Assembly: GCA_022567305.1 (NCBI GenBank)
Contig: JADFHF010000007.1
Span: 46,584 to 110,583 of the forward strand
Length of the DNA: 64,000 bases
Reading direction: 5' to 3'
DNA from: Bacteroidota bacterium
Lineage (GTDB): Bacteria; Bacteroidota; Rhodothermia; Rhodothermales; UBA10348
The stretch's first letter is position 1, and the number at the start of each line of letters is the position of its first letter. A model generated the notes under the pieces. The model was given only the letters and a program-made list of their open reading frames with translations. It was not told the origin of the DNA and made no database searches. Below are positions 19,584 through 28,934 of this stretch, in pieces. The position numbers were made by a program, and so were the translations under genes.

Positions 19584-20151
19584 TCAGAAATGGACGTCGA
19601 GCAAGCAAGCACCGAAGCGTGAGTTGCAGAGCGGCTGGACGGACTTTCTTTTCGTGAAAAAGTGGCCCACACAATATTCATCGTCTTCCAGAGTTCAAGG
19701 GGGAGGAAAATTCAGAAGCTTTCGAGGATTGACGGTCAGCGGTTATTGATTTCGGTGCGGGCGGCGTCCTGGTTCGCAGAAATGACGTGCTAACTCATGC
19801 GGCTCTCGTGGCCGATCTTCAAGAAATGGCTGCCATTTCTCTACTGGTTGCCCACGACATACAGCATGGTGTTGGAACGCCCGTGCCCTTGGATGGGATA
19901 CAAAAACCCAGTCGGGACATTCTTCAGCCGGGCGGTATTTTGCTCGACTTGTTTATGGTCACACGGGTTTCATGGGCACGTCCATTTGGTTTGATCTCGA
20001 TCTGTTGCCTTATCCGATTCTCCTTACGAATTGAGTCTATCCCTCGAGGGACAATTCCGGATACCGCAGCGTTCGACCCGCCGCTGCAAACCTGGTATTT
20101 AGAGCCATTCGAATCGGTCCAGATCATGCCTATTTCGAAGAGTGGGAGTAG
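19584..20151 (+). pseudogene. Decayed GH3/beta-lactamase fusion with large internal deletion
   Basis: Three frames in turn carry recognisable pieces. The first (from about 19584) reads ERLDGLSFREKVAHTIF after an in-frame TGA at 19620. The next (about 19745-19880) reads GAGGVLVRRNDVLTHAALV and then LLVAHDIQHGVG. Both are parts of the N-terminal glycoside hydrolase family 3 (NagZ-like) domain. From 19888 a third frame reads ALGWDTKTQSGHSSAG, then GHTGFMGTSIWFD and LLTN, a TGA at 20032, and YPSRDN. That is the C-terminal part of the class C beta-lactamase-like domain that follows GH3 in known Bacteroidota proteins of about 1000 residues. The middle of both domains is gone, joined near 19880-19890. 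The gene is clearly dead. Confidence 0.8.
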
Positions 20152-20231
20152 CTGTCCTGGAACCCTTTTGGCCTCTCCGTTTTCAAGAGCCGCCTACAGC
20201 AAATACCCGTGGTTGAGATAGCCCAATACAC

Positions 20232-20573
20232 ATGCCGACGTACATTTACAAGCGTAAAGACGGAACCAAATTCGAGATTGAACAGCGGATTACAGCACCC
20301 GCTCTGAAGACGTGTCCGACAACCAATCAGCCTGTAACCCGGCTGATCAGTCCCGGCGCCGGTCTGGTTTTCAAGGGAAGCGGGTTTTACTTGACCGACT
20401 ACGCGAGAGCCGGATCGAAAGACCCCGAGAAAGAATCGGCTGGCGGCACGTCCAGCAAATCCGACCAATCAGGCAAAAAATCACCGGATCATTCTGAAAG
20501 TTCGGACGGCACGTCTAAATCGTCGGATGGTCCCAAAAAATCGGCCGTCTCGGGATCCAAGAATAGCGATTAG
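20232..20573 (+). CDS. FmdB-family protein with degenerate zinc ribbon
   Basis: The N-terminal 60 residues follow the FmdB putative regulatory domain (MPTYIYKRKDGTKFEIEQ, then RLISPGAGLVFKGSGFYLTDY). The zinc-binding cysteine pairs of the classical family are lost: the first CxxC is replaced by KRKDG, and only one Cys remains in TCPTTNQP. The tail (residues 65-113) is low-complexity, rich in Ser, Lys and Asp. Related Salinibacter-type proteins share this Cys-poor form as far as I recall. Function is unknown. The gene converges on the GWxTD lipoprotein. Confidence 0.8.
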   Translation: MPTYIYKRKDGTKFEIEQRITAPALKTCPTTNQPVTRLISPGAGLVFKGSGFYLTDYARAGSKDPEKESAGGTSSKSDQSGKKSPDHSESSDGTSKSSDGPKKSAVSGSKNSD

Positions 20574-20579
20574 GGTCGA

Positions 20580-21974
20580 TCAGGACTCTATACCTCTTCG
20601 CCAACGTTCAACTTGTCCTCTCCAAAACCGTTCGAATTCAAAAGAACGATCGAGTAGAAATTCTTCGACGACATCAGGCGCTCTCTCACGCCACACGCGG
20701 TGAAACACGAACGTGCGCTCGCCTCGATCCCCACTGTACGAGTAATACCAGATCTCAGATTCCAAATTCCGCTCCACAAAGAGCGGCTCCCCAAGCATGA
20801 CGAATACCATGCCTCTGTCGGTTTTCCAACCCTCTTTGAAATCAGAATAGCGGAGATTTGCTTCCTCTACCCGGCTGAAATACCGACGCACCATATTGGA
20901 AGCTTGTGTACGGTCGGTCATGCGTCGACCCCAAAAGGAATCGAACTGTCGTCTGGCTGACGGCGTCCCGAGTGAATCCTGCAATGCCTCCCACTCCGGC
21001 GCGTCCGCAAGGTAAACCAAAGGCGGAATCAATTCGCTTACGTTTTCTAGTCTGGGAAATGAAGCCCGTCGAATAAGAAAATATCGATCAAGATGAATGG
21101 CCGGGCTCTCTCCCTCGACCTGAAGGTCGTCGATTTCAATCTCGGCCCGGTACGTACCCACTTGAGCGCGTGGAAAATCGAATGCTATCCGTCTCAGCGC
21201 CCCTCGACGAACGATTCGATCTTCGGAGTAGAGCGTATCGATCACGGCTAGTTCGGACGGATTGATACCCGAAAAACCTGACCCGGGGCCCTGCCAGTAC
21301 GGGGATTGTGCTGCAGTTGTATCGACACGCAAACGGACGACACAGAATCGAAGTCGTGCCGGTCTTGCAACGTTACCGGTTAAGTAGAAGACGGCCTTTC
21401 CGGCATTGAGTGTATCGGGATAGGCCAGTTCAATAATGGGTTCGTCCGACTTGGTATCGAGAAGCAATTCCGTAGCAATCAACGGCTGATTTCTACTGGG
21501 AAGATCAAAACGAAGCACTTTTTCTTCCATCTTGCCCGACATTAAGTCCTCGACTTGAATCAGGATCGTATACTTGCCCGGAGGAATTTCCAGGAACACC
21601 GAATGGGCGATTCGCCTAAAGAGCGAAGGCCCGGAATCACTTGTCCGTGTGATATCCTGCCTTTTCGTCTGTTCCTCCAATACTTGCCGACCATCAGCTG
21701 AGGAAAGCCGAATCAGCCACTCCAGACGCGCGATCAACTGATTGTCGGCTGGGCGGAATACGAGTGACAATTCCGGCGCACTAACGTCCACGCGAATGCC
21801 GCGGCGCGATCCGGTGACAGCTGGCTGAACTCGAGCGTCGAATGATGGGGATCCCGGCTCATACGTTCGGGAGAGGCCCGCATATGGCCCCGACGGAACC
21901 AGAGGACCGGAACAGGCTACCAATCCTCCGAGAAAGAGGGCCAACACACATGACAAATTCCTAAACGAAAGCAT
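20580..21974 (-). CDS. GWxTD-domain lipoprotein
   Basis: A 464-residue lipoprotein with a signal peptide ending in the lipobox LVAC (Cys about residue 21). The C-terminal 150 residues carry the GWxTD domain, with FKEGWKTDRG and GMVFVMLGEP preceded by the FDSFWGRRMTD segment. The domain is characteristic of the FCB group and of unknown function. The middle is built of beta-sandwich-like repeats. Location in the envelope facing the periplasm is inferred from the lipobox. The gene lies 5 bases from tpiA and shares its direction, so the two are probably co-transcribed. Confidence 0.85.
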   Translation of the reverse strand: MLSFRNLSCVLALFLGGLVACSGPLVPSGPYAGLSRTYEPGSPSFDARVQPAVTGSRRGIRVDVSAPELSLVFRPADNQLIARLEWLIRLSSADGRQVLEEQTKRQDITRTSDSGPSLFRRIAHSVFLEIPPGKYTILIQVEDLMSGKMEEKVLRFDLPSRNQPLIATELLLDTKSDEPIIELAYPDTLNAGKAVFYLTGNVARPARLRFCVVRLRVDTTAAQSPYWQGPGSGFSGINPSELAVIDTLYSEDRIVRRGALRRIAFDFPRAQVGTYRAEIEIDDLQVEGESPAIHLDRYFLIRRASFPRLENVSELIPPLVYLADAPEWEALQDSLGTPSARRQFDSFWGRRMTDRTQASNMVRRYFSRVEEANLRYSDFKEGWKTDRGMVFVMLGEPLFVERNLESEIWYYSYSGDRGERTFVFHRVWRERAPDVVEEFLLDRSFEFERFWRGQVERWRRGIES

Positions 21975-21979
21975 GGCTG

Positions 21980-22735
21980 CTAGGCCTTTTCCTGTGCCGC
22001 ACGGACAATCTGTGCAAATTCTTCGGCCTTCAGACTAGCCCCTCCGATAAGGCCGCCGTTCACATCCTGCTTCTCTAACAACGAAGAGGCATTCCCGGGG
22101 TTCATGCTTCCGCCGTAAAGGATGTCTATGGAAAATCCAATCTCATCTCCAAATTGAGCGACGAGCAGCCGTCTGATGACCGCATGCATATTCTGCGCCT
22201 CTTCAGGAGAAGCCGTTTTACCTGTCCCGATGGCCCATACAGGTTCGTACGCAACAACCAGTCGCTCCGAAGAAGTTACTTCTACGTCTTTTAGGGACGT
22301 ATTTAGTTGTACGGAGACAACATCCGCGGCTCGTCCGGCTTCTCGCTCGTCGAGCGTTTCGCCCACGCATACGATGGGTACGAGTGAATGGGAATGGGCC
22401 TGTACAATCTTGCGATTTACACTAGCATCGGTTTCACCAAAAAACTGCCGTCGCTCTGAATGGCCAAGAATCACATAATGGCATCCCACGGCCCTGAGCA
22501 TGGAAGCGGAGACTTCTCCGGTAAATGCACCCGCGTCGGCTTCGTGCATATGCTGAGCGCCCAATCGAATGGGCGTTCCATGCAGTGCACCAAATGTGGC
22601 GTCCAGGTTTACAAAAGGCGGACAAACAGCAACGGTGACCTGGCGTGGCTCTCCCACGGCAGCAACTACTGCGCTTGCCAGCTGCCTGGCAGACGTGTGA
22701 TCTGAATTCATTTTCCAGTTTCCGGCAACAAGCAT
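21980..22735 (-). CDS. tpiA: Triosephosphate isomerase
   Basis: Interconverts dihydroxyacetone phosphate and glyceraldehyde 3-phosphate in glycolysis. The catalytic residues are all visible: Asn6 and Lys8 in GNWKMN, His92 in GHSERR, and Glu164 in AYEPVWAIGTG. The phosphate-binding GGS and GG loops are near the C-terminus. Length of 251 residues is standard. It sits upstream of the GWxTD gene in a tight pair. Confidence 0.98.
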   Translation of the reverse strand: MLVAGNWKMNSDHTSARQLASAVVAAVGEPRQVTVAVCPPFVNLDATFGALHGTPIRLGAQHMHEADAGAFTGEVSASMLRAVGCHYVILGHSERRQFFGETDASVNRKIVQAHSHSLVPIVCVGETLDEREAGRAADVVSVQLNTSLKDVEVTSSERLVVAYEPVWAIGTGKTASPEEAQNMHAVIRRLLVAQFGDEIGFSIDILYGGSMNPGNASSLLEKQDVNGGLIGGASLKAEEFAQIVRAAQEKA

Positions 22736-22780
22736 AAAAGGAGCGGCAGCTTAATAGTGTGGATTGCGGAGTTGTGGGAT

Positions 22781-24157
22781 TCAGTTCGTCTGGGCGGAGA
22801 TCTGGTTCAGCCGTGCGATGATCGCAATCAAATCTTCCTTCAAATCTTGCATTCCCGAACGCGTGTATTTTGAAACGATTAAACCGTCCGGATCTATTAG
22901 AAACCGCGTAGGAATAACCTGGACGTTATATAGCCTAGCGATGTTTGACTCTCGTCCCCCTTCTGCGAATACAAACATTCCAGGTGGAGTGAACTCGTCG
23001 AATAGCCCTTCGTTGATCACCGAGTCGGGTTCAATCGAGATTGAAAGTGTTTGGAATACGTTCTTATTCAGCAGCTGATAAACTGTATTCCGCTCGGCGC
23101 TCTCCCGGAGGAAAATATCATTTGTGGGCTCGTAAAATTCAAGAACCAGAAATTTCCCTAGCAAATCCTCAGACAACAGATTCGTCCCTTCTCTTAACGT
23201 CACGTTAAAGGCAGGTGCTTCCATTCCAGGTAGTAAGTTCTCAATTTCGTACGTAGCCCTTGCCGCCCAAGTCGCCCATTCTGAGTCTGGATACAAGCGC
23301 CGAAGTTCCAGAGCCTCCTCCAAAGCCAGTTCGTTCTGGAAGCTATCAAGGAGCGCAATGACCAGTTCCATCTGCAATTCTGCCTTTTGATCTTCGCCGG
23401 ATACTCTTTCCCTGTAAGAATTGAGCAAACTCAGAGACGAATCCTGACCCATTTCACGCGCCACCGAACGCCTGGCCGCCCGAACTGCGCCGACGAATCC
23501 GTCGCTGTCGATTTGAAGCTCTGACAGTCGGGCAATTACCACCGAGTCCTGCCAGCCTTCAAGCATGATGACCGATTCAATGGACGCCAGCTTTGTCGCC
23601 ATACTGTTCGGGTAGCTGGAACGGAGACTCCAAAGAATCGTGCTCGTGCTGACTACCGTATTGAACAAATTTTCGGTGCTTGCCGTCTGTGACCTCACCA
23701 TGTCCAGCATTCGTTGATTGTGCAACGCCTTTGTATTTCGATAAGCCGTCCAGGCAGCATTTTCCTGCGAAATGATCCGAAGACGCCTCCCGTCAAGGGG
23801 AAACGCCCCACTTATGGTCGTCGAATCGCCATCAACCACCACAAATTCAGCGAGCGCCAGCCTTACACCCACACGACTGACAATAAGCGGGAAAACACCC
23901 TCCTCTCGCGCAAAGATTTCCATACGAAAGTGCCCGTTCACATCGGTTTCTGTGACACCTAGCGTATCGACGTCGCCTTCCGTCTGAGTCACGAGAACGA
24001 TTTCAAAACCGCTGAAATCTTTGGTTGAATCCTCCTGACTGGTAATTGAGAAGTTTCCTTCCGCATACGCGTGAATCGGTGGAGGATCGGTCTCAGCACA
24101 CGCCGAAAACAGGCTGGCGGCTACGACAACACTGAACGAAACTCGTACACCATGCAT
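22781..24157 (-). CDS. Thioredoxin-fold lipoprotein lacking the CxxC motif
   Basis: The N-terminal signal peptide ends in the lipobox LFSAC, then a beta-rich domain of the DUF4369 type (residues about 30-140) is followed by a long helical region. The C-terminal 150 residues have the AhpC/TlpA-like fold opening PGMEAPAFNVTLREG and a VIPTRFLIDPDGLIV strand with the cis-proline. Where TlpA and ResA proteins have CxxC the sequence reads EPTNDIFLRE, so thiol redox chemistry is not expected. Such proteins are common in Bacteroidota. I use ATG 24157, which gives a compact lipoprotein signal. ATG 24178 is also in frame. Confidence 0.78.
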   Translation of the reverse strand: MHGVRVSFSVVVAASLFSACAETDPPPIHAYAEGNFSITSQEDSTKDFSGFEIVLVTQTEGDVDTLGVTETDVNGHFRMEIFAREEGVFPLIVSRVGVRLALAEFVVVDGDSTTISGAFPLDGRRLRIISQENAAWTAYRNTKALHNQRMLDMVRSQTASTENLFNTVVSTSTILWSLRSSYPNSMATKLASIESVIMLEGWQDSVVIARLSELQIDSDGFVGAVRAARRSVAREMGQDSSLSLLNSYRERVSGEDQKAELQMELVIALLDSFQNELALEEALELRRLYPDSEWATWAARATYEIENLLPGMEAPAFNVTLREGTNLLSEDLLGKFLVLEFYEPTNDIFLRESAERNTVYQLLNKNVFQTLSISIEPDSVINEGLFDEFTPPGMFVFAEGGRESNIARLYNVQVIPTRFLIDPDGLIVSKYTRSGMQDLKEDLIAIIARLNQISAQTN

Positions 24158-24205
24158 CCTTTTACGTGTTTCTATCATTAAGAATGGTTCATAAATGATT
24201 ACTCG

Positions 24206-25684
24206 CTACGTATTTGAACCCAGTTTCTGTTCCAAAAGTGCCCGAACTATTTTTGGATCAGGAGATCCGGGGTACTTCGCCATCACTTGACCCATAAAAA
24301 ATCCAATAAGACCGACCTTTCCGGCCCGATACGTGGCTACGCGATCGGAATGCTGCATCAACACCTCATCAACCACGTGAGAGATTTTCGCGGTATCCCG
24401 GATCTGAAAAAGAGCACGATCCTCCGCGATGGTCACGGGAGCATCCGCTGAGATAAGCATCTGTTCGAATATGCTGACAGCTGCCGTCGAACTGATTCGA
24501 TCGCCGAGGCGCAACTCGATCAGCTGCGAAAATCGGGCAGAATCGACCACGAATTCTTCGTTCCGTGCGTCTTCGCCCTTTAGCGTTCGAAGAACGTGGG
24601 TCATTAGAAAGTTTGCTACGGATTTTGCAATCTGCTCGACAGGATATTTCCCATCCACAATAAGATGAGACACGCAGTCTTCGAAATAATCCGCGACATC
24701 CCGCTCCGCCGTCAGAACTTCACTGTCATGGATAGACAATCCCCAGTCCGACGTGTATTTCGCCACTCGCTCTGCCGGTAAGGACGTCATTTGAGTCTTT
24801 ACCGTTCTCAGGAGTGATTCAGACACGAGCAAGGGGGGAAGATCGGGATCGGGAAAGTATCGATAGTCATGAGCTTCCTCCTTTGATCGCATAGAACGTG
24901 TCTCACCCGCCTCCTCATCCCACAGTCGTGTTTCTGCCGCGACCGGCTGTCTCTTCTGAAGGAGACTGACTTGCCGATTAATTTCATACGTGAGGGCTCG
25001 CTCGAGAAACCGAAATGAGTTCAAGTTCTTGATCTCGGTTTTCTGCCGCAACTCCGAGGATCCGGTTGGGCGTATGGAGATGTTGGCATCGCATCGGAGT
25101 GATCCTTCCTGCATGTTTCCGTCGCAAATATCCAGGTATCGTACCAACTGTCTGATTGTGCGCATCGTTATTTGCGCCTCCTGCGGTGTTCTCAGATCCG
25201 GTTCGGTCACGATCTCGATCAGTGGAACACCCGAACGGTTATAGTCAAGGAGGGATGATTCCGATTCAGCGTCATGAATACTCCTACCGGCATCCTCTTC
25301 GACGTGAATTCTGATAAGACGAATCCGACGCGTATTCGCCGGGTCACCCCCTTCCGTTATCTCGATGTAGCCTCCCGTACAGATTGGTTGTTCGTACTGG
25401 GATATCTGGTAGCCCTTCGGTAGATCTGGATAGAAATAATGTTTACGGGCGAAGATAGATCGCTCGTTAATGGTCGAATGGGTTGCAAGCCCCATTTTCA
25501 GCGTCAATTTCACGGCGTGTTCGTTGTACACCGGTAACGTCCCCGGATGGCCTAACGACAAAGGGTCTATATACTGATTGGGTTCTGACTGAAACGAGGC
25601 CTTGTCTCCACTAAACGCCTTCGATTCTGTCAAAAGCTGACAGTGTACCTCCAATCCGATAACCGCTTCAAATTGATCTTTCAT
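24206..25684 (-). CDS. gatB: Asp/Glu-tRNA(Asn/Gln) amidotransferase subunit B
   Basis: GatB is the kinase/transamidase subunit of GatCAB, which converts misacylated Glu-tRNA(Gln) or Asp-tRNA(Asn) to the correct amide. The sequence shows the start EAVIGLEVHCQL, the DYNRSGVPLIEIVTEPD motif, GSLRCDANIS and RYFPDPDLPP in the catalytic core, and a C-terminal YqeY-like tail with GFFMGQVM. Length of 492 is slightly over typical. I use ATG 25684. The ATG at 25711 adds nine residues not shared with the family. gatA and gatC are not in this window. Confidence 0.96.
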   Translation of the reverse strand: MKDQFEAVIGLEVHCQLLTESKAFSGDKASFQSEPNQYIDPLSLGHPGTLPVYNEHAVKLTLKMGLATHSTINERSIFARKHYFYPDLPKGYQISQYEQPICTGGYIEITEGGDPANTRRIRLIRIHVEEDAGRSIHDAESESSLLDYNRSGVPLIEIVTEPDLRTPQEAQITMRTIRQLVRYLDICDGNMQEGSLRCDANISIRPTGSSELRQKTEIKNLNSFRFLERALTYEINRQVSLLQKRQPVAAETRLWDEEAGETRSMRSKEEAHDYRYFPDPDLPPLLVSESLLRTVKTQMTSLPAERVAKYTSDWGLSIHDSEVLTAERDVADYFEDCVSHLIVDGKYPVEQIAKSVANFLMTHVLRTLKGEDARNEEFVVDSARFSQLIELRLGDRISSTAAVSIFEQMLISADAPVTIAEDRALFQIRDTAKISHVVDEVLMQHSDRVATYRAGKVGLIGFFMGQVMAKYPGSPDPKIVRALLEQKLGSNT

Positions 25685-25762
25685 ATTCTTGAATTGCTGA
25701 TCGCCGATCACGGAACAATACCAAATCCATCGGTCCGGGGTTGTTCAGGAGCTGAGTAAACC

Positions 25763-27208
25763 CTACCGTCCCGCTCCTCGAATGGCCGTATAAACCGTGC
25801 GAAATAGGATCTGCAGGTCGCGCTTGAAGCTCATATTCTCTATGTAGAACAGGTCATACTTCACTTTTTGCCGGACGTCGTCAAGATTTGAATCATATCT
25901 CCATTTTACCTGTGCCCATCCCGTAATACCCGGTTTAACCCGATGCCTCCTACTGTAAAGTGGAATCTGGGATGAAAACTTCGCAACGAAGAACGGACGT
26001 TCCGGCCGAGGGCCTACGAGACTCATATCCCCTTTGAATACGTTCCACATCTGAGGGATCTCGTCGATCCGCCACTTCCTGAGCCAGCGGCCGAATCGGG
26101 TGTACCTGGGATCATCTTCACTGGCCCAAACGGGTCCTGTTTCTGCTTCTGCATTGATTCGCATCGTTCGATATTTGTACATGACGAACTCGCGGCCGTG
26201 CTGACCCACACGATGCTGTCGATAAATAGAAGGTCCTGACGAGGTAAGACGAACCATGAAATCAATCACAATCCAGAGGGGAAGTCCTACGACGAGGACC
26301 GTACCTGAAATAACCAGATCCATTAGTCGCTTGAGGCTCTCCTCCCAGGCCTGCATGGGCTCCGGTAGGACTTCTATGAGTGGCAGGCCATACATGTGCT
26401 CGGTTCGTGCCATCCCGCCGATCAGGGTATAAAAGTCAGGGACCAATTTTAGTGAAACCGATTTGCCATCGCAGAGACGAAGCACTTCCATCAAAGAGCC
26501 CCCATCATCAGCTCCAAGAGCAATTAATACGTCCTGAATCTCAAGATCGTCGATCAGTTGGGGGAGTTCCTGGATGGACGAGAGTTCTTTTGACCCATTC
26601 TGAGGAAGCAACCCATCTTCGGTGTTGATGGGGTCGTTGTTGGGATCGGAGTGTGCAGTCGTTTCGCGTCTAAGTCTGAGCGCTCCAACGATATCGAGAC
26701 CCGCCTCGGGATAGCGTGCCACCTCCTCGTAGAGTTGATCCAGCATATCGCTCCATCCAACAATCAGTGTCCGGTGCAGGCCATACCCTTTCAATATGAG
26801 CAGTTTTTGGACAGATCGAACGAGCACACGACCGGTAGCCACCAACACAAACACGGCTGCGAAATAGAAGACAAGATTGGTCCGGGCCGAATAGGCATCC
26901 AGGCTCTCGATAAACAAGAGGAAAAACAGGACCAGAATGCCAAAGGTGACCACTTTTGCCAACGAGATCAGCTCATCGAATCGGCTGGCAGCATATCGTT
27001 CGCGATACATCCCGTAAAAAAGAAAGAGGACCAACCAGAAAATGGTCAACAATGCAACCAGGGCCCAAACGAATCGGGTGTCGGGTGCAAACACGGGGTC
27101 GCTGAACCATCCCCAACTGAACCGGGCCCAATACCAGATCATGTTGGCCCATGCAAGTGCGATAGCGTCAGCCGCAAGGAGAGAGATTAATTCAATTCTT
27201 CTTGACAC
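25763..27208 (-). CDS. Undecaprenyl-phosphate sugar phosphotransferase
   Basis: A polyprenyl glycosylphosphotransferase of the WbaP/WcaJ type that should start an exopolysaccharide or O-antigen repeat unit by transferring a sugar phosphate to undecaprenyl phosphate. Residues 1-140 hold about four membrane helices, and 145-270 form a nucleotide-binding CoA-binding-like domain (TLIVGWSDM). The catalytic bacterial sugar-transferase domain begins near residue 285. It includes YKYRTMRINAEA, WRIDEIPQMWNV with the Asp-Glu pair, and GPRPERPFF. The specific sugar is not predictable. No other polysaccharide genes follow directly. Confidence 0.9.
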   Translation of the reverse strand: MSRRIELISLLAADAIALAWANMIWYWARFSWGWFSDPVFAPDTRFVWALVALLTIFWLVLFLFYGMYRERYAASRFDELISLAKVVTFGILVLFFLLFIESLDAYSARTNLVFYFAAVFVLVATGRVLVRSVQKLLILKGYGLHRTLIVGWSDMLDQLYEEVARYPEAGLDIVGALRLRRETTAHSDPNNDPINTEDGLLPQNGSKELSSIQELPQLIDDLEIQDVLIALGADDGGSLMEVLRLCDGKSVSLKLVPDFYTLIGGMARTEHMYGLPLIEVLPEPMQAWEESLKRLMDLVISGTVLVVGLPLWIVIDFMVRLTSSGPSIYRQHRVGQHGREFVMYKYRTMRINAEAETGPVWASEDDPRYTRFGRWLRKWRIDEIPQMWNVFKGDMSLVGPRPERPFFVAKFSSQIPLYSRRHRVKPGITGWAQVKWRYDSNLDDVRQKVKYDLFYIENMSFKRDLQILFRTVYTAIRGAGR

Positions 27209-27539
27209 TTCTGGACTCGTCTAGACACGACGTGTATTCAATCGAGGCGCGCAACACACCCGTATGAACGGAGGTCCCTAAAAATAGCGAAAAAGACCCG
27301 AGTTCTTGGTTTTAATGATAATACGTATATAGAAGTCCAACTTTTTACGGCTATTTGCCGTTCCTGCAGCCGCTTCTGCAGCCGATCCCATCCGTGTTGT
27401 GCTTCCTTCCGACATTCATTCGCCCTGATCCCTTACGGACTCTGTGAAAGCGCTCGAACGATATCAGTTTATCTTAGATGACTCTGCCCGCGTTTTGTGA
27501 AGCGTCCAAATCTCCGCTTCCGTTGTCCCTATGGCGAAA
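27209..27539. other. Intergenic region, no gene seen
   Basis: This stretch should hold the promoter of the leftward sugar-phosphate transferase. I see a small hairpin-like ACGGC/GCCGT pair near 27349-27363 and a tandem of the 9-mer CTGCAGCCG near 27364-27385, neither of which I can assign a function. Remnants of the neighbouring methyltransferase pseudogene may reach into its right end. Confidence 0.4.
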
Positions 27540-28890
27540 TAAGCTTCGTGTATCGTCGGACGAGTCCGCGAAGTAGTTTCCGCATGGGGCAGATATGCCC
27601 CGCCCGGTTTCATGGGCTGATCTTGTTCATACGGTGCAAAGTGCTGAGTCCGTCCCGTTCATAGCTGCGTATTTGTGTGGCCTGATCCCCATACAGGATG
27701 AGAAATCCATGCTCCCGGTCATTTTACTCGATCCAGAGCCACTGGAACGGATCCTGGATCTCTGAGCGGCTCCCGGAAACAAGACGGCGAGCATAGCGAT
27801 GCGTATGAATGCGAGTGGAACCGTCGCTTCAAACGACCTCAGCCGGAAGAGACTGGGTGTTGTGAGAATCACGATCGATCGGTTGGGTCTTATCAATGTC
27901 GTTCTCACCTCTCAGGATGCAGCCTCCTACCCGACAGCGGCCGGAACGTAAGATCGTATACTCGTCGGATGTACCCTGCTCTTGTGAGGGAACGTCTCGT
28001 AAGAATTGAGGCGTACTGGTCAAGAGCACCGATTCATTCAGGGATCGCTTAGTCAGACGCCAAAAATTGATTCTGGAGCGCGCACTCCAGCTCTGCAAAC
28101 CAGGGGGCCGGGTCGTTTATTCCACGGGTACGTACGCGCCCGAAGGATGCGAGGGCGTCGTGGCCAGTTTACTTGAGGAGTCCCCGATTGGCCGCTCCTT
28201 TTCTATTCTTCCGTTGAAAGTGCCGAGATTGAAGTCATCACCCGGATTGACTCGCTGGAACAGGGTTCAATTTCCCGCAGAGATGCTCAGGGCATTTCGA
28301 ATCTGGCCCCACCTGAACAAGACAGGTGGCTTCTTTGCCGTGGCTCTCCACCGCACCGGAAACGCCACTAAGTTCGAAATCGAACAAGAGGATTCAGCTC
28401 ACGATATTCATGTCTCCTCCCTGATACTTGAAGAACTGGATCGTTTCTGGATTCCCTATGAGTGTCTGAACGCATATCGCGTTCACCGTTTCTCGACCAA
28501 ATATGATTTCATGGAATCAGTGTCGGTCGTGCCGCCCCCCTCAAGACATGTGTGTCTCTAGGGGAATACGGGGAATCGACTGTAATAGACGACCCAGTCG
28601 ACTTTCAACAACAGATGCACTGCTTACTGGGAGTACATGCAAGGTCAAATCGCTTCGAACTTCGCGATTCAGAAATCGATGCCTACCTAATGCGAATGAG
28701 GCTCTATGCCGACACCGACGGGATAGATCACACGGATGAGATACTCCTTAACCGGCATGACAAGATGCTGGTTCGCAGGGTCCTTCGTAGGGACGATAAC
28801 CGAAATGCCGTTCTGGGAAGCCATTACCCTCGAATCTGGGTGGGAATCCAGGTTGCCACTCGAATTGCAAAGATCCACGAACTGCACGTG
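27540..28890 (+). pseudogene. Decayed RsmF/NSUN-type RNA m5C methyltransferase
   Basis: The whole length of a NOL1/NOP2/Sun-type cytosine-C5 methyltransferase can be traced with breaks. From 27592 one frame reads GLIPIQDEKSMLPVILLDP, then the SAM-binding AAPGNKT with a TGA at 27763 just before it. LGLINVVLTSQDA follows, and then a TAA at 27949. An extra base near 27967 shifts the frame to DVPCSCEGTSRKN, followed by a TGA at 28007. The stretch 28067-28561 is open and reads LQLCKPGGRVVYSTGTYAPE, with the catalytic Cys of the STCT motif changed to Gly, and TGGFFAVALH. The C-terminal PUA-like part continues in shifting frames to about 28890 (NRFELRDSEIDAYL). It is not functional. Confidence 0.85.
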
Positions 28891-28934
28891 GATGCGAACC
28901 GGATCGAAAAGACAACCCCGATCTCTTAAGCCAC

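Noticed and set aside
19787..20221. Rightward 144-codon frame that looks like a small gene
   Set aside because: Its first third is GH3 sequence, and the rest runs out of frame over beta-lactamase sequence. It is part of the relic.
28552..28929. Rightward 125-codon frame after the methyltransferase relic
   Set aside because: Part of it (NRFELRDSEIDAYL) fits the C-terminal part of the same decayed methyltransferase in a shifted frame, so it is not a separate gene.
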